The notes below the pieces were generated by a model. That model was not told the DNA's origin, ran no database searches, and saw only the letters and a list, made by a program, of their open reading frames with translations. Position numbers and translations under genes: made by a program. Below are positions 27,077-36,749 of a DNA stretch of 64,000 nt, in pieces. Position 1 is the stretch's first letter. Each line of letters begins with the position of its first letter. The DNA comes from Vibrio sinus (GTDB lineage: Bacteria; Pseudomonadota; Gammaproteobacteria; Enterobacterales; Vibrionaceae), in contig NZ_JAMKMR010000007.1 in NCBI RefSeq assembly GCF_023634645.1, forward strand, positions 62,001-126,000. Direction: 5' to 3'.

Positions 27077-27904
27077 TCATACTGTTAACGTATGAAAATG
27101 ATTCAGTGGTCCGGTACCATGACCAATCTTGAGCGCATCAGATGTTTTCAACGCCTTGAAAAGGTACGCTTTAGCGCGACGTACTGCCTCTGTAAGGGGA
27201 TAACCTTGAGCCAGATAAGACGAAATGGCTGATGATAGCGTACACCCTGTTCCGTGACTGTTTTTTGTCATGACTCTCTTCGAACAATATTGCTCAATTT
27301 TACCATGGTGAAATAGCCAATCGCAGCTACGGTCGCGCTCTTCCATGTGCCCACCTTTCAGTAACACAGATGTTGCGCCCAGTGCTAGCAGGTCTTCACC
27401 TAACTGGGTTATATCTGGATTAAAATTGGGGCTACCTCCTCCCGTCAGACACACGCTCTCAGGCAAATTAGGTGTTAACAAATCCACAAGAGGTATCAAT
27501 CTATCTTTCAAACAGGATATAGCTTTAGGGTTAAGTAAGTACTTACCACTACTGGAGACAAGAACAGGATCAAGTACCACATACTTAGGCTTATAGTGAG
27601 CAATTTTTTCACTCACAGCCTCGATAATGGACGCTTCAGCCAGCATACCAATTTTAACGACATCAATATGAATGTCGGAAAAAACAGCCTCAAGCTGAGA
27701 GGACACTTGTTCCCTAGGCACAGGGTACACCGCGGATACCCCTAATGTGTTTTGAGCCGTAATCGCGGTAATGACTGAGCATGCGTAGCTACCGGTTGCT
27801 GATATTGTTTTTAGATCAGCTTGAATGCCTGCCCCTCCTCCACTATCGGAACCTGCGATGGATAAAACAATGGGTGTGGTGGGGTTGCTTTGTAATGGAT
27901 GCAT
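27077..27904 (-). CDS. thiD: Hydroxymethylpyrimidine/phosphomethylpyrimidine kinase
   Basis: 275 aa. Ribokinase fold with VLSIAGSDSGGGAGIQADLK at the N-terminus, VVLDPVLVSSSGKYLL, LTPNLPESVCLTG and the anion-hole block SHGTGCTLSSAISSYLAQGY. It phosphorylates HMP twice to HMP-PP for thiamine synthesis or salvage. No other thi gene adjoins it. I saw no TPP riboswitch upstream. Confidence 0.9.
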   Translation of the reverse strand: MHPLQSNPTTPIVLSIAGSDSGGGAGIQADLKTISATGSYACSVITAITAQNTLGVSAVYPVPREQVSSQLEAVFSDIHIDVVKIGMLAEASIIEAVSEKIAHYKPKYVVLDPVLVSSSGKYLLNPKAISCLKDRLIPLVDLLTPNLPESVCLTGGGSPNFNPDITQLGEDLLALGATSVLLKGGHMEERDRSCDWLFHHGKIEQYCSKRVMTKNSHGTGCTLSSAISSYLAQGYPLTEAVRRAKAYLFKALKTSDALKIGHGTGPLNHFHTLTV

Positions 27905-27972
27905 GATGGTTTCAACACACTTTTAGATTCAAGTCTTCATTTCGAATAATCGATACTAACAAAGCTTTGTAT

Positions 27973-27990
27973 GAATAAGAATTCTTATTC
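27973..27990. promoter_or_regulatory. 18-bp perfect palindrome upstream of thiD / HDOD gene
   Basis: GAATAAGAATTCTTATTC is perfectly self-complementary and lies in the divergent thiD/HDOD spacer. It is AT-rich and has some resemblance to Fur-type operators, but does not match the 7-1-7 consensus well. It could be an operator for either gene. Confidence 0.35.
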
Positions 27991-28116
27991 TATAGTAAAC
28001 AAATCCGGCTTTCTTCAGGTTGAGAATGTACCTTAGTTAAGTGAAGTTAATATGAACATGTGTGGGTACAGCTGTAGCGGTTAAACACCTGGTTTATTCT
28101 CATGGAGGCATATCCT

Positions 28117-28944
28117 ATGAACGCACCCTTAATTACTCGCATTAACGAGCTTCCTCGTATACAAAAAATTCTCCAAGAGCTGCTTGATATGGTCAATCAA
28201 GAAGATGTCGAGTTTGGGCCTTTGTCGGATAAAATCTCGATGGATCAAGTGCTCAGTGCCCGCCTTCTTCGCCTAGCGAATTCTGCCCATTTTGGCGCAA
28301 GTAAAAAAATTGGCTCGACCAATGAGGCCTTGTTGAGAGTGGGAACGGGCCCAGTGCGAACACTCGTGGTGGCTTCTGTCCTATCCGGCGTATTTAACAA
28401 TATTCCGACTTTGGATATGAACGAGTATTGGTCGAATACGTTTGAGATTTCAGTGATCGCCAGTAAGCTCGCCGAGGAAACTGGGCTTGACGGCAATGAT
28501 ATTTTTACCATTGGCGTTCTGCATAACATTGGCGAGTTGATGATTCACACCCTCGCTCCTAATGAAGCATTAAAAGTTGTCGAAAAAGTGCAAAACGGCA
28601 AGAACGTGTTTGATGCCCAAGAAGAAGTGCTGGATGTTTCAGCACCAACACTTGGAGCAAAGCTAGCAAAAAGCTGGAGCTTCCCGGAAGAGATGGTCGA
28701 TGCGATTGCCCATTTTCATCAACCGAGAGAATCCGAGATATCTCCCAAACATGCGGTCATTTTGCACTTTTCTCGGGCCATTCATGAAACCTGGGAAACA
28801 TTGGCGACAGAAGCTGAGAAAGAGGCCTACCTCAAAGAGCACCCGGATTCTCGGCTTCTTAGCATCCCCACCGAATTTATGCATACCATCGACAAAAATC
28901 GAGGCAATGGCCAAGAAATGGCTAACCAACTACTGGCTAGCTAA
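28117..28944 (+). CDS. HDOD-domain signalling protein
   Basis: 275 aa from ATG 28117, which has GGAGG eight bases upstream; an ATG at 28102 overlaps that site. The HDOD domain spans most of the protein: LPRIQKILQELLDMV, MDQVLSARLLRLANSAHFG, VLHNIGELMIH and WSFPEEMVDAIAHFHQP. The catalytic HD residues of true HD-GYP phosphodiesterases are not evident, which is usual for HDOD proteins. They act as scaffolds in chemotaxis, c-di-GMP or stress pathways. Confidence 0.85.
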   Translation: MNAPLITRINELPRIQKILQELLDMVNQEDVEFGPLSDKISMDQVLSARLLRLANSAHFGASKKIGSTNEALLRVGTGPVRTLVVASVLSGVFNNIPTLDMNEYWSNTFEISVIASKLAEETGLDGNDIFTIGVLHNIGELMIHTLAPNEALKVVEKVQNGKNVFDAQEEVLDVSAPTLGAKLAKSWSFPEEMVDAIAHFHQPRESEISPKHAVILHFSRAIHETWETLATEAEKEAYLKEHPDSRLLSIPTEFMHTIDKNRGNGQEMANQLLAS

Positions 28945-28952
28945 TTGGCGAG

Positions 28953-30830
28953 TTAAGTACCGATAACGCCACCATCTTCTCGGGTAATCATCATCACTGT
29001 CGAGCGGGGTTTACTGTTTCCTCCGCCCGGAAAATGCGATGGCGCACCTTGCTCTCCCGGATGCTGAACACCAATAAACATCGTGGTTTGGTCCGGGGAA
29101 AATGCGATCCCAGTGATCTCACACGCTATGGGGCCGGTAAGAAATCTTTTTAGCTCACCCGTCATAGGATCGCCACACAACATTTGATTGTTGCCCTGAT
29201 CTTTGAAATCACCACTATTGGAATAGTTACCATCGGTTTGGATCCACAAACGCCCAGCTTTATCGAAGCCAATCCCATCCGGGCTGTTAAACATATTGTC
29301 ACTATTGATATTCGCGCTGCCCGCATAAAGATCGCCATGATGTACCGTTGGATTTCCTGCAATCAGATACAGATCCCAGCTAAAACCCTCTTGGCTATGA
29401 TCACCATGTTTCGGCAGCCAGCGTAAAATTTGTCCGTAATGATTCTCCGCTCTAGGGTTTGGCCCGCCAACAGGCTGCCCTTCTTTCAATCCGCGATGTT
29501 TATTGTTCGTCAGTGTACAAAACACATGTTGATTGTCCGGGTGAACCGCAACCCACTCAGGACGGTCCATTGTGGTCGCGCCAACTTGTGTTGCCGCTCG
29601 CCTGGCAAAGATTTGTATCTCTCCTTGGTCTGCAAACCCATTTTGTTTGGTCAACCCATTTTTGCCGAAGGTGAGCTCAATCCACTTCCCTTTGCCACGT
29701 AACTCGTTTTCACCAAATTCAAACTTGGCCACATACAAGGTGCCTTCATCAAGAAGCTTGCGATTATGTTCATCGTTTCCCGGCTGGAATTGATGCTTAG
29801 AAACAAACTTATAAAGGTGCTCGCCGCGTTCATCATCCCCCATATACACAATAACTTGGTTATTTTTATTAACCACAAGCGCCGCATTTTCATGTTTAAA
29901 TCGCCCAAGCGCCGTCTTTTTAACTGGTATTGACGATGGGTCATGAGGGTCAATTTCAACTACCCAACCGAAACGATTTGCTTCGTGTCTATTTTTAGCC
30001 AAATCAAAGCGGGCGTCATGCCTCTCCCATTGGGTTTTACTCGGTTTTGCTTCAAATCCATAGCGACGCTCGTCTTCGGTCAGGTCTGTTTTTGCGTCAG
30101 TACCAAAATAGCTGTCAAAGTTTTCTTCACAGGTTAGGTAAGTCTCCCAAGGCGTTTGACCATTTGCGCAATTTGCAAACGTCCCGACCGGATGCACTCC
30201 TTGCGGATCAGCCTTAGTGGAAAGATAGCGATGTCCTGCCGCTGGACCTGAGAACACCATAGCGGTATTGGCGGTGATACGGCGGTTTCTTTGCCCTTTT
30301 TTATCTACTGACCACACTTGGTGCTCTTTGTTAATCTCAATGACGCTGACTCCTACCGCTGATTGAGCCTTTAACACATCGTCTTGACTTAACAGACTCC
30401 CTTGATGCTCAAACAAGTACTCATAATTGGTGTATTCGTTATTGATTGCCATCACCGCCCTGTGTTCATCAATAGAGAAAAGGCTCATGCCATCGTTGTT
30501 GTCACCGAACTGGGTTAGCTGATCCGCGGCAGGACTTTTACCTGAAGGGTCGAAGTTAGGCGCACTGGCAAAGATAGGATCGCCCCATGAAATAAGGGGG
30601 GTCGCTTTATACCCATTTGGTACAATAACCGTATCCGAGGTTGAAGTAGGTATCGCAACAAATTTCAACATCGAGCTGGAGAAGCTATCTGCAACCGCTT
30701 TTGCCACTGGGTTTAAGGTTAAAAATGCTCCTGTGCTAACCGCAGCCGATCCGATAAGAAAGCGCCGCCGTGACAGTCGACACTCGAGTTCTTCAGTAAA
30801 TTGGGAGCTGTGATCTTGTGTAGTATTCAT
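28953..30830 (-). CDS. phoX: PhoX-family alkaline phosphatase (Tat-exported)
   Basis: 625 aa. The N-terminus carries a twin-arginine signal (LSRRRFLIGSAAVSTGAFLT), as required for a folded cofactor-bearing enzyme. DUF839/PhoX blocks are visible: AFLTLNPVAKAVADSF, FGDNNDGMSLFSID, VHPVGTFANCANGQTPWETY with LTCEENFDSYFG, and GIAFSPDQTTMFIGVQHPGE. These proteins hydrolyse phosphate esters in the periplasm using iron and calcium. No obvious Pho box was found upstream. It converges with the HDOD gene. Confidence 0.85.
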   Translation of the reverse strand: MNTTQDHSSQFTEELECRLSRRRFLIGSAAVSTGAFLTLNPVAKAVADSFSSSMLKFVAIPTSTSDTVIVPNGYKATPLISWGDPIFASAPNFDPSGKSPAADQLTQFGDNNDGMSLFSIDEHRAVMAINNEYTNYEYLFEHQGSLLSQDDVLKAQSAVGVSVIEINKEHQVWSVDKKGQRNRRITANTAMVFSGPAAGHRYLSTKADPQGVHPVGTFANCANGQTPWETYLTCEENFDSYFGTDAKTDLTEDERRYGFEAKPSKTQWERHDARFDLAKNRHEANRFGWVVEIDPHDPSSIPVKKTALGRFKHENAALVVNKNNQVIVYMGDDERGEHLYKFVSKHQFQPGNDEHNRKLLDEGTLYVAKFEFGENELRGKGKWIELTFGKNGLTKQNGFADQGEIQIFARRAATQVGATTMDRPEWVAVHPDNQHVFCTLTNNKHRGLKEGQPVGGPNPRAENHYGQILRWLPKHGDHSQEGFSWDLYLIAGNPTVHHGDLYAGSANINSDNMFNSPDGIGFDKAGRLWIQTDGNYSNSGDFKDQGNNQMLCGDPMTGELKRFLTGPIACEITGIAFSPDQTTMFIGVQHPGEQGAPSHFPGGGNSKPRSTVMMITREDGGVIGT

Positions 30831-31135
30831 ATTGGCAATCCTTGCTGAAAATCCGAAACCTGAGAAGCCTACTAGGTAAAAATGATCTTTTTGTTAAAAA
30901 AATACGTCAATATCATTTCAAAGATGAAAAGTTAGAATGTGTACCAAAAAACATCATAAATTACATTGCACTACTTTTTTGCGGCTTAGATTTTAGTTAG
31001 GATGGAATTGCATTGAATATATGTGATCTACCTCCTAGTGCATGTCTATTTTCGAGGTTACATTTAATAAAGCTAAATGGTATGGATCACCTATAGCTCA
31101 TTGAAGAAGCTAATATTAATGAGAGAGGGATTAGT

Positions 31136-31225
31136 ATGAAAAAAATGAGAAGAGCTCAGTTACATCGTATTCGAATCCAATACTGGAAAGACTCTGTAAA
31201 AAACCCAAGTAGTAAATCTTCATAA
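31136..31225 (+). CDS. Possible 29-residue basic peptide gene
   Basis: An ATG with a GAGAGAGGG purine run ~5-12 bases upstream opens 29 codons (KKMRRAQLHRIRIQYWKDSV... ending SSKSS) closed by TAA. The peptide is strongly basic with about ten Lys/Arg/His. A textbook intrinsic terminator follows at 31247. It lies in a 615-bp spacer between phoX and the MEKHLA gene that otherwise has no gene. It could be a small regulatory protein or a transcript that acts as RNA. I know no family for it. Confidence 0.5.
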   Translation: MKKMRRAQLHRIRIQYWKDSVKNPSSKSS

Positions 31226-31246
31226 GCTTTTATTTTTTGAACAGAC

Positions 31247-31270
31247 AGCTGGCTAAAAGCCAGCTTTTTA
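31247..31270 (+). terminator. Intrinsic terminator after the small ORF
   Basis: An 8-bp perfect stem AGCTGGCT/AGCCAGCT with a 3-nt loop is followed by TTTTTA. It marks the end of a short transcript, about 250 nt if the promoter is near 31020. Confidence 0.85.
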
Positions 31271-31445
31271 GTGTTTAACTGCCTGAAAAAATTATCGTAT
31301 CTATACTTCATTTCGTACGCTTTATATCCAAGCCTTCGAACAACACGAGTTCAAAACACTTTTCAAATAAGCCACAATGGTGGGCTCAACAGCACTCGAT
31401 GCAAAACCACCGCATCATAGCCAATGAAAAGCAAAAGGAACAACG

Positions 31446-31907
31446 ATGGATAATATTCAACTAGATGACCCTTTTTATATCCGCCATGGAAATATCATTG
31501 CACAAAATTACTTTGCGATAACCAATGATCACCTTTGCCCTTCTACACAAAAGACTATCATTGAGGATATGTGGGAAGCCCCTTTTGCCATCCTTTCACA
31601 TGGCACTCAGCCTGATCCCATCTTCAATTTTGCCAACAAAACAGCGCAGCATTTGTTTGAAATGGATTTTGCCACTTTTACCCAAACCCCATCACGGTAT
31701 TCCGCCGAGCCTATACAGCAAGAGGAGCGAGACCGTTTATTGGCAAGGGTAGCAAATAAGGGCTATATAGACGACTATTGCGGCGTGAGAATATCATCAA
31801 GTGGTAAACGCTTTCGTGTTGAAAATGCGTTGGTTTTTAATCTCATTGACGATCAAAAACGCTACTATGGTCAAGCGGCGATTCTAAGACATTGGCAGTT
31901 TTTGTAA
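31446..31907 (+). CDS. MEKHLA-domain protein
   Basis: 153 aa, nearly all a MEKHLA (PAS-like) domain: FAILSHGTQPDPIFNFANKT, AQHLFEMDFATFTQTPSRYS, ISSSGKRFRVENALVFNLID and GQAAILRHWQFL. No output domain is present, as usual for this family. It may sense a small molecule or redox signal. It is upstream of a PAS-GGDEF protein in the same orientation but 242 bp away. Confidence 0.8.
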   Translation: MDNIQLDDPFYIRHGNIIAQNYFAITNDHLCPSTQKTIIEDMWEAPFAILSHGTQPDPIFNFANKTAQHLFEMDFATFTQTPSRYSAEPIQQEERDRLLARVANKGYIDDYCGVRISSSGKRFRVENALVFNLIDDQKRYYGQAAILRHWQFL

Positions 31908-32149
31908 CGAAAGCGACATAATTCGAGAAGCAACAAGCAGTACTCAGATTTAAATATGAAACAAATTAAATATCTGCTATTTTGTAAATAAGCCACAACA
32001 TATTGATTTGGTTCAAAATGAAGGTTATATACTCTGCTCACATCGAGAGGTGAGTTGGGTATAGACAAATGGATTATTGAAATGTCGTGCGGTAATCAAT
32101 TAGGCTATCTCATTGTATTCACAAATAATTATAAGTCAGAGGCTGAATC

Positions 32150-33190
32150 ATGGAAGATTCTCATTACTTAAAGGCAGAGCTATACAACCAAGTATCTAAT
32201 AATCTGGATATTTTTGAATTTTTGTATCAGTCTTCATTAGATGGAATTTGGTATTGGGATACGGTGGATGGCAACAATGAATGGATGAGTCCTGAGTTTT
32301 GGAAGTTGCTCGGCTACGACCCTAATGAAAGGAAACATTTGGTCTCAGAATGGCAAAAAGTTATCCATCCAGATGACTTAACCATCGCCACTGAGAATTA
32401 CCAAAAGCACTGTCAAAACCCTGAGCACCCGTATGATCAGGTCGTGCGATATCGACATAAAAATGGCTCAACAGTCTGGGTCCGTTGCCGCGGGGTGGGG
32501 ATCAGAGATGAATCTGGACAAGTGATAAGAATGCTTGGCGCCCACACTGATGTTACTCATATCAAACAGGTTGAGCAGCAACTTAAAGAAGCCAATATGC
32601 GCTTAGAAAAGCTCAGTATCGAGGATCCGATGACAAGCCTGTTAAACCGAAATGGTTTAGTCAAAAAATTTGAAGAATACGTCGCTACATGTATGGACAA
32701 TCATTCTTCACTTGGTATTGCTTTAATTGACGTTGATAATTTTAAAGCGGTAAACGACCAATTTGGCCATCTAATCGGTGATGAGTTTCTGATTATTTTA
32801 TCTAACTGTATAAAAAGCGCTCAAACATTTGAAAGTGCTGCAGTGCGACTTGGAGGCGATGAGTTTGCCGTGCTCATACCTAACGCGACCTTAGAGCAAA
32901 CCCTAGCCGGCGCTGAGAAAATTCGCAACGCCATCGAAGGTCAATTTGGTGAGTCATGTGCACTCACAGTGAGTATTGGCGTCAGCTCAGTGAGCTATCA
33001 GCAAATTTCCCAGTTTCAAACTGACAAGGACGATTCATTAGCGTTACTTCACCGAGTGTTAAAAGTAGCAGATGAAGCCATGTATCAGGCAAAAGAGTCA
33101 GGAAAAAATACCGTCTCTATCGCTAATGGGATAGAGACGGTTATTGATCAGGTTGCTTTGGTCAATCCTTTCTGTCGACAGTGCGGCTAA
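32150..33190 (+). CDS. PAS-GGDEF diguanylate cyclase
   Basis: 346 aa, soluble. PAS/PAC (~residues 20-145): LDGIWYWDTVDGNNEWMSPE, then YRHKNGSTVWVRCRG and GAHTDVTHIKQ. GGDEF domain (~160-320) with DPMTSLLNRNG, ALIDVDNFKAVNDQFGH and the active site RLGGDEFAVL. The residues five positions before GGDEF do not form the RxxD inhibitory site, so product inhibition may be lacking. It should make c-di-GMP. Its stop overlaps the convergent FapA gene by four bases. Confidence 0.9.
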   Translation: MEDSHYLKAELYNQVSNNLDIFEFLYQSSLDGIWYWDTVDGNNEWMSPEFWKLLGYDPNERKHLVSEWQKVIHPDDLTIATENYQKHCQNPEHPYDQVVRYRHKNGSTVWVRCRGVGIRDESGQVIRMLGAHTDVTHIKQVEQQLKEANMRLEKLSIEDPMTSLLNRNGLVKKFEEYVATCMDNHSSLGIALIDVDNFKAVNDQFGHLIGDEFLIILSNCIKSAQTFESAAVRLGGDEFAVLIPNATLEQTLAGAEKIRNAIEGQFGESCALTVSIGVSSVSYQQISQFQTDKDDSLALLHRVLKVADEAMYQAKESGKNTVSIANGIETVIDQVALVNPFCRQCG

Positions 33191-34878
33191 GGAGTATTAT
33201 TGGAGTCGTTGTCTATCGATTCACTACTGAGTTTCGCAGTGCACTCGATTTGATATTTATTGAATGAAAAAATACTAGGGCCATGTATTCTTTTCGTGGT
33301 GAGTTTTTCTTCGGCATATTGAACCGTGACGTGCGTATAAACCTTATTTTTCACTTCAATGGTGCTGTTTTCCAACTGCTCATCAAAATCAGCCTCCAAT
33401 AGCTCTACTGCAGTTTTGGCTTTTTCGAGCTCTTCGTTGGCTTTTTCTTTCACTTGCTCTAACTCTTGCTCAGCTTCTTCCGTGCGCTCTTCCTTAGGCA
33501 ATTTTTTAAAGTCTAGCTCTTTTCTCACCACCTCCATGGTTCCCTCTTGAGCTTGTTTGTAGGTATCCCTTAGCTTACTCAGTTGCTCTTTAAGTTTTCT
33601 GTATTTGGCAAAGGCCTCTACCAGTGTTGGCGTGTCTCCCTCAACACCTAAATTCACACAAGACACTTTCCCGCCTACATGCGCAACGCCGCCGCTTAAG
33701 GTCCCTTGACGCCCGCTGGCATCGACAACCGTTAAATTCGCGCCACAACTGAGATCATTACCCATACAATGCACCGATAATTCAACGTTTTGTGCGGCTT
33801 GAACTTTAGCATATTGAGCGTAATTGGCTTTCACGCTCCCACCAGATTTGACGACACAGCTTTTGTCTTCACCTTCAGGAACGGTGTGGCCGATAATGCC
33901 CTTCGCGACAATGACATCTCCTTTTGCTTGTACGTCAGCTGACTCGATAAAACCGCCGACAGTAATCGAACCTGTAGCTCGAACCACCATGTCTGGTTCA
34001 ATATCTCCATTAACAACGACATTACCTTTAAACTTCACATGACCCGTTGCAACGCCGACGGTAGGCAAACATAGCGCACTTTCCACATCAACAGTTTTGG
34101 GTTTGATGATTGGCATGCCTGATTCAGTGGCGACAAGAATATTTGGATCTTTGCTCGAAACAGCAGAGCCCTTCCCTTCCATCAACGCTTGATCGTTACC
34201 AGGCTTGGGGTAGATGACTTTTCCTTGAACCGTCAGGCCCGGTGTCCCTTTTGTCGCGGGAATCCTTTTCATTAGGGGATCATTAGCCTCAACAGTGATG
34301 GTTTCCCCCAAATTTTTCATATCGACATTGCCGGCGTCATCTTTCTTTTTCGGCGCTAGCACCCGCTTACTGACGTCTTCCACCATAGGAACAAATCTGG
34401 CGTCTTTGCCTTGGATTGGCCGCTTTCCTTGAGCAACAGGCTGAGTAAAGGTTTCTCCAGGTTTCAGCTTGATGCTGGTGACAAGCACTTTTTTTAGAGC
34501 TAATTTATTAATGCCCTTGGTGACATGAGCATCCGCCAATGCTTTGATGATATCTGGTCCGTTAAGGGGTTTTCCGTCATACGCTCCAGTTACCACCATG
34601 CTGGCAAGCATTTCATGGTCACCCAATACGACTTCAACCGAGGCGTCTCTCAATTCTGCAATACGAATGCCTGAGTAAGCTTCACCTTTCATTTCCTTAG
34701 CACAGTTGATGAATCGGGTCACTTCCTCTTCCATAACATAGAATTTACCCGCAGATATGTCTGCAAGGGCTTCTTCTAGACCCCGCGTGCCAAAATTGTT
34801 GTCAACAGTAATATCTTGAGAGAGCGTTGCCGTCACATATGTACTATCTTCTGACAATGAAACGAACTTATTCCACAT
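33187..34878 (-). CDS. FapA / DUF342-family protein
   Basis: 563 aa, soluble. The middle (~residues 225-400) is the right-handed beta-helix-like DUF342 region with repeats such as GHVKFKGNVVVNGDIEPDMV and VRATGSITVGGFIESADVQA and CVVKSGGSVKANYAQYA. A long charged coiled coil follows (~430-520). In vibrios, a family member (FapA) supports polar flagellar assembly and binds EIIA-Glc, but orthology to that protein is not shown here. It ends the minus-strand signalling series. Confidence 0.8.
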   Translation of the reverse strand: MWNKFVSLSEDSTYVTATLSQDITVDNNFGTRGLEEALADISAGKFYVMEEEVTRFINCAKEMKGEAYSGIRIAELRDASVEVVLGDHEMLASMVVTGAYDGKPLNGPDIIKALADAHVTKGINKLALKKVLVTSIKLKPGETFTQPVAQGKRPIQGKDARFVPMVEDVSKRVLAPKKKDDAGNVDMKNLGETITVEANDPLMKRIPATKGTPGLTVQGKVIYPKPGNDQALMEGKGSAVSSKDPNILVATESGMPIIKPKTVDVESALCLPTVGVATGHVKFKGNVVVNGDIEPDMVVRATGSITVGGFIESADVQAKGDVIVAKGIIGHTVPEGEDKSCVVKSGGSVKANYAQYAKVQAAQNVELSVHCMGNDLSCGANLTVVDASGRQGTLSGGVAHVGGKVSCVNLGVEGDTPTLVEAFAKYRKLKEQLSKLRDTYKQAQEGTMEVVRKELDFKKLPKEERTEEAEQELEQVKEKANEELEKAKTAVELLEADFDEQLENSTIEVKNKVYTHVTVQYAEEKLTTKRIHGPSIFSFNKYQIECTAKLSSESIDNDSNNTP

Positions 34879-34971
34879 TCTAATCCCATCACTTATGCTT
34901 CATTGATGACTCAATACATTCTCTTTTCGCCTGCAATCCATCGATAGACGAGACTCATTCGTACAATTCTT

Positions 34972-34986
34972 TTTTACACTGTAAAT
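34972..34986. promoter_or_regulatory. parS2 site
   Basis: TTTTACACTGTAAAT contains the exact core TTTACANTGTAAA recognised by vibrio ParB2. It is in the spacer between the FapA and HsbR-like genes, about 15 kb from parAB. Confidence 0.85.
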
Positions 34987-35040
34987 TATAATTCGCGAAA
35001 TTAGAGTTGCACGAAAAGTGTTTGTAATTTGAGTGCTTTA

Positions 35041-36735
35041 CTACATCGAGCTAGGAAAATGGTGTTCACCGTCAAAGTTATATACTACCGTTACACATTT
35101 TCCTTCCTTCGAATACTGTAAACTTTCACATAGTTCTTTAGCAAGAATAATGCCACGGCCATACGTCGCTTGACTGTCCGCACTGTGATATTTTTCGTAA
35201 TCAAACCCTTCTCCATTGTGTTCCAATTCCATTGTCAGCAGGTTTTGGTTTGGAACGAAATCTATCCGGAACTCAAGCAAAGCGTCTTCTTCTAATTCAC
35301 TGAGTTTTTGCTCTCGAATCAGATAAAAGTTGAAAAAACCATCGGGATCATCTTTGATTTTGGAATCTAAACGCAGTAAACCATGCTCAATCGCGTTGGC
35401 AAACAACTCTGATAACACGGAACAAATCAGGTCAAGATCGGCGCCTCCGGGAATAATGCCCATCAAAAATTGGCGTACCTCATTCATTACAACAGAATCT
35501 TTTAACACTTGGTTTGGAAAACTTAACGTTGATTGAATCGGTAGGGCTCTCCTCAGAGCTGGCTCTAATGGTTTGCTGGCATCGTGGCCATTTGAAATGG
35601 GGAAATTCATTGCCAATATAGACAAGTCATCTTCTGTCCCTTTGGCAGTAAACTTTTGCACTTTGTCATATAAGTTAGAGATAATATTTTTGTTCTCTTG
35701 TAGTACCTGCTCTAATCTTTCTGTGCCAAACTGCTCACCTTCTATATTCGCAGCTTCGGTAATTCCGTCGGTATAACTAATTATTTGCTGGTTTGGCTCA
35801 AGCTTTAAATGAACGAGATTGGTCTCAAACTCGTGCTCCTTTAGCACGCCAAGAGGCATATGATTAGACTCTAGTTTACGTACGATCTGACCGTCTGCTC
35901 CAAGTATATAGGCATCTGGGAGACCTCCTCCCCACCAAGACACTTCAAACCCGTTGGCCCTGACTTCAAACACGCTGGCAGCTAGCATCATACCCAAAGG
36001 CAAGAATTTAACTAATGAGTTGTTGATTTCTGTAACTATCTCTCCTAGCGACATCCCTTTTGCGGCCATGGAAAAGAAAGCGCGAGACGCTGGGATAGCT
36101 GAGATAGCGGCTGGTAATCCGTGGCCGGTTGCGTCGGCGATCATGACATACACACCACCATGTGGCCGATTTGCCACGACAATTAAGTCGCCGTTAAAAA
36201 TGGTTGAGGGGGTCGAGATGTAATTTAAACCGTAGATATGATTAACCTGTGAACTCATTTCGTCCATTAGATTGGTAAAGATAGATTCTGCTATGGCATA
36301 GTCATATTTTACGTGTTCGTGGAAGTGTTGTAGTTCATCACGTTGGTGAATCACTTCTTTATGCATCTTTACAATGCGGTGATGCGCTTGGACTTTGGCC
36401 ACTAACACACTTCTTTCTACGGGCTTTAAAATAAAATCATCACCTAATGCAAGTGAGCGCTCGAACGAATCGTGATCGTCCAATACGGTTAGGAATATGA
36501 TTGGAATATGGTGGTTAGGAAAAGTATTGCGAATTTCTGCGGCAGTTTGAAAACCATCTTTGATTGGCATCATGACATCAAGCAAGATAACATCTGGCAA
36601 AACAGACATTTCCTTCATCGCTGCGACAACATGCTCCCCATCTTCAAAGGTATCGATGGTATCTGCAATATTCACCAGCATGTAACGACATAGTTCCCTA
36701 TTCGTTTCATGATCATCTACGATCATTACTCGCAT
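35041..36735 (-). CDS. Response regulator with PP2C phosphatase and anti-sigma-type kinase domains (HsbR-like)
   Basis: 564 aa from ATG 36735 (GGGG site). REC domain: MRVMIVDDHETNREL with acceptor Asp in VILLDVMMPIKDG and K in DDFILKPVERS. A coiled coil leads to a SpoIIE/PP2C domain (~170-370: VMIADATGHGLPAAISAIPA, SYTDGITEAAN). The C-terminus (~420-560) is a HATPase of the RsbW type with N-box SELFANAIEHGL. One chain thus carries both the phosphatase and the kinase of a partner switch, controlled by phosphorylation. The STAS gene upstream overlaps its longest in-frame start and is separated from this one by 14 bp. Confidence 0.88.
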   Translation of the reverse strand: MRVMIVDDHETNRELCRYMLVNIADTIDTFEDGEHVVAAMKEMSVLPDVILLDVMMPIKDGFQTAAEIRNTFPNHHIPIIFLTVLDDHDSFERSLALGDDFILKPVERSVLVAKVQAHHRIVKMHKEVIHQRDELQHFHEHVKYDYAIAESIFTNLMDEMSSQVNHIYGLNYISTPSTIFNGDLIVVANRPHGGVYVMIADATGHGLPAAISAIPASRAFFSMAAKGMSLGEIVTEINNSLVKFLPLGMMLAASVFEVRANGFEVSWWGGGLPDAYILGADGQIVRKLESNHMPLGVLKEHEFETNLVHLKLEPNQQIISYTDGITEAANIEGEQFGTERLEQVLQENKNIISNLYDKVQKFTAKGTEDDLSILAMNFPISNGHDASKPLEPALRRALPIQSTLSFPNQVLKDSVVMNEVRQFLMGIIPGGADLDLICSVLSELFANAIEHGLLRLDSKIKDDPDGFFNFYLIREQKLSELEEDALLEFRIDFVPNQNLLTMELEHNGEGFDYEKYHSADSQATYGRGIILAKELCESLQYSKEGKCVTVVYNFDGEHHFPSSM

Positions 36736-36749
36736 ACTCGACCCCTTGA

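Noticed and set aside
27905..28101. TPP riboswitch upstream of thiD
   Set aside because: I looked for the conserved CUGAGA and related elements in the leader and did not find them.
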